Of a stretch of DNA of 64,000 nucleotides, positions 62,569-64,000 are shown piece after piece (position 1 is the stretch's first letter; each line of letters begins with the position of its first letter). Both the position numbers and the translations under genes were made by a program. The notes beneath the pieces were generated by a model that was given only the letters and a program-made list of their open reading frames with translations, searched no databases and had not been told where the DNA came from. The stretch is taken from the NCBI RefSeq assembly GCF_009711265.1, contig NZ_WMII01000001.1, forward strand, positions 1 to 64,000, in the 5' to 3' direction. The stretch comes from Paracoccus shanxieyensis (GTDB lineage: Bacteria; Pseudomonadota; Alphaproteobacteria; Rhodobacterales; Rhodobacteraceae).

Positions 62569-63371
62569 TGGAACATAATACGATTGTCGCCGCGATCCTT
62601 GGTCTGCTGGAAGGCTTGACCGAGTTCATTCCCGTATCCTCGACCGGCCACCTGCTGCTGGCCGGGCATTTTCTGGGCTTCGATTCGCCCGGCCGCGCCT
62701 TCGAGGTGCTGATTCAGGCCGGGGCCATTCTGGCCATCCTTGGCGTCTATGCCACGCGCCTGTGGCAGATCTTTTCGACCGCAGGCAGCGATCCGCGTTC
62801 GCGCCGGTTCATCCTTGCGGTTCTGGTGGCCTTCCTGCCCGCCGTCATCATCGGCGTCATGGCGCATGGCATCATCAAGAACATCCTGTTTGAAACGCCC
62901 ATGCTGGTTGCGGTGATGCTGATCATCGGCGGCTTCATCCTGCTATGGGTGGACCGCATGGACATCACCCCGCGCTATCACGCCGCCGAGGACATCCCGG
63001 TCGGCACCGCTTTCAAGATCGGGCTGATCCAGTGTCTGGCGATGATTCCCGGCGTGTCGCGGTCGGGATCGACCATCACGGGTGCGCTGCTTCTGGGCGC
63101 GGACAAGCGCGCTGCCGCCGAATTCAGCTTTTTTCTGTCCATGCCGACCATGCTGGGCGCGTTCTGCTATGATCTTTACAAGAACAAGGACATTCTGGAC
63201 GCAGCAGCGCTGGGAAACATCGTCGTCGGCTTTATCGGCGCGTTCATCTCGGCTGTCATCGTGGTGCGTTGGTTGCTGAACTATGTCTCGGCGCATGGCT
63301 ATGCCTTCTTCGCCTGGTGGCGAATCATCGTCGGAAGCGTGGCTTTGCTGGCTCTGCTGGCTGGTTGGTAA
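62568..63371 (+). CDS. uppP: Undecaprenyl-diphosphate phosphatase UppP
   Basis: UppP (BacA) recycles undecaprenyl pyrophosphate to the lipid carrier used for peptidoglycan and polysaccharide synthesis; overproduction gives bacitracin resistance. The 267-residue polytopic protein has the family motifs [17 protein letters not shown] (catalytic Glu) and [15 protein letters not shown], with about eight helices. Length matches. It is followed by the intergenic inverted repeat before gltD. Confidence 0.96.
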   Translation: MEHNTIVAAILGLLEGLTEFIPVSSTGHLLLAGHFLGFDSPGRAFEVLIQAGAILAILGVYATRLWQIFSTAGSDPRSRRFILAVLVAFLPAVIIGVMAHGIIKNILFETPMLVAVMLIIGGFILLWVDRMDITPRYHAAEDIPVGTAFKIGLIQCLAMIPGVSRSGSTITGALLLGADKRAAAEFSFFLSMPTMLGAFCYDLYKNKDILDAAALGNIVVGFIGAFISAVIVVRWLLNYVSAHGYAFFAWWRIIVGSVALLALLAGW

Positions 63372-63375
63372 ACGA

Positions 63376-63448
63376 TGCTGACCTAAATTCGCGAACTGAA
63401 GGTGCCATTTTACGCTATCGCAGGTTAAAATCCGCATTTAGGTCAGCA
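63376..63448. repeat. 13-bp perfect inverted repeat upstream of gltD
   Basis: TGCTGACCTAAAT (63376-63388) and ATTTAGGTCAGCA (63436-63448) are exact reverse complements 47 nt apart in the uppP-gltD gap. The second arm ends 3 nt before a possible -35 element of gltD. The length and spacing suggest either an operator bound by a dimer at two sites, or ends of a folded leader or small element. Confidence 0.8.
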
Positions 63449-63451
63449 CGG

Positions 63452-63480
63452 TTGACTTTTAATCATCTTCGCCCTGTCTT
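63452..63480 (+). promoter_or_regulatory. Candidate promoter of gltD
   Basis: TTGACT (63452-63457) followed after 17 nt by TGTCTT (63475-63480), 42 nt before the gltD ATG. The -35 is good, the -10 poor, so this is tentative. Confidence 0.4.
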
Positions 63481-63521
63481 ATCAGGCTTTCAGTAAGCCT
63501 CGCTAGGAAGGACGCGCAGCC

Positions 63522-64000
63522 ATGGCCACGCAGAAGATGCTCAAGTTCGTCACCCTGGGTCGGGAAATGCCCGAAAAGCGTGACGCGGCAGACCGCTCGG
63601 GCGATTTCCACGAGATCTATCGCGAATACGCCGCCGCCAAGGCGACCGAGCAGGCCAGCCGGTGCAGCCAATGCGGCGTGCCCTATTGCCAGTCGCATTG
63701 CCCGCTGCACAACAACATCCCCGACTGGCTGCGCCTGACCGCCGAAGGCCGGACGCAGGAAGCCTATCTGCGCAGTCAGGAAACCAACACCTTCCCGGAA
63801 ATCTGTGGCCGCATCTGCCCGCAGGACCGCCTGTGCGAAGGCAATTGCGTCATCGAACAATCCGGCCATGGCACCGTCACCATCGGCGCGATCGAGAAAT
63901 ATATCACCGACACCGCGTGGGAAAATGGCTGGGTCAAACCGGCAGCGCCCGCGCAGGAACGCGCGGAATCCGTGGGCATCATCGGTGCGGGTCCGGGCGG
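63522..64000 (+). CDS. gltD: Glutamate synthase small subunit, 5' part
   Basis: The N-terminal 159 codons of GltD run off the window. GltD is the NADPH-oxidising subunit that feeds electrons to GltB for glutamate formation from glutamine and 2-oxoglutarate. ATG 63522 follows AGGAAGGA; the protein starts MATQKMLKFVTLGREMPEKRDA and carries the Fe-S ligands CSQCGVPYCQSHCPLHNNIPDW and ICGRICPQDRLCEGNC, then the start of the FAD Rossmann motif (VGIIGAGPG) at the window edge. Confidence 0.95.
   Translation, partial: MATQKMLKFVTLGREMPEKRDAADRSGDFHEIYREYAAAKATEQASRCSQCGVPYCQSHCPLHNNIPDWLRLTAEGRTQEAYLRSQETNTFPEICGRICPQDRLCEGNCVIEQSGHGTVTIGAIEKYITDTAWENGWVKPAAPAQERAESVGIIGAGPG

Noticed and set aside
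1..64000. CRISPR array, insertion sequence, toxin-antitoxin or restriction system
   Set aside because: No regularly spaced repeats, transposase, or recognisable toxin, antitoxin or nuclease-methylase pairs were seen anywhere in the window.

Overview
The window is a 64 kb piece of a high-GC alphaproteobacterial chromosome. Gene content and protein style (heterotetrameric soxBDAG sarcosine oxidase, DksA with a single cysteine, glyQ-X-glyS, yfgM-bamB-der, folB-folP-glmM, CcmI) point to Rhodobacteraceae, most likely Paracoccus or a close relative; the genus is inferred, not proven. It is a dense core region: genes are packed in short operons with many 1-nt (TGATG) and 4-nt (ATGA) stop/start overlaps. 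I see no phage, insertion sequence, CRISPR array or rRNA. Two tRNA genes are present, Gly(TCC) and Leu(CAG).

Layout. 0.2-5.8 kb: dksA, a flavin monooxygenase, glmM-folP-folB (amino-sugar and folate synthesis) and a SleB-type cell-wall hydrolase. 6-12.2 kb: a PPDK-like phosphotransferase with a divergent nucleotide-binding half, then glyS and glyQ with an unknown membrane-anchored gene between them. 12.3-15.4 kb: a double SPOR-like periplasmic protein, trkH and tRNA-Gly. 15.5-19.4 kb: a damaged stretch in which a nuclease gene and a flavin oxidoreductase gene, pointing away from each other, have both lost their 5' ends; then a cupin, a structured non-coding stretch, small ORFs, xpaC and truA. 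19.4-23.2 kb: a sugar transferase, a universal stress protein, a CPBP protease, nfuA, tsaB and rimI.

23.2-28.8 kb: a five-gene purine-nucleoside uptake and phosphorolysis operon (BMP binding protein, double ATPase, two permeases, phosphorylase). 28.8-33 kb: an L,D-transpeptidase and a copper ATPase copA preceded by a Cys/Pro-rich leader ORF and followed by the esterase tesA. 33-41.2 kb: rpmB, ogt, meaB, a periplasmic thioredoxin-fold protein, serS, a membrane protein, and der-bamB-yfgM. 41.3-48.3 kb: sodB, a secreted unknown and the soxBDAG operon, which carries an extra single-TM gene between soxB and soxD. 48.5-56 kb: ccmI-ruvX-DUF1289, a phytase/esterase-like propeller protein, cbpM-cbpA, mogA and argG. 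56-64 kb: ilvA, a divergent Hpt / response regulator-PP2C pair, a Nudix hydrolase, tRNA-Leu, a GMC oxidoreductase with a cysteine cluster, an NDUFA9-like protein, uppP and the 5' part of gltD, which runs off the window.

The least explained signals are: (1) a short interspersed repeat (GAGTATTT-N2/3-GGAAC-N-RAGAA) at four loci, once as a near-perfect palindrome; (2) the putative copA leader peptide; (3) the back-to-back 5'-truncated gene pair at about 15.93 kb; (4) the PPDK homologue lacking ATP-grasp motifs; (5) a 27-codon membrane peptide ahead of xpaC; (6) a 13-bp inverted repeat ahead of gltD. No large undescribed system was evident.
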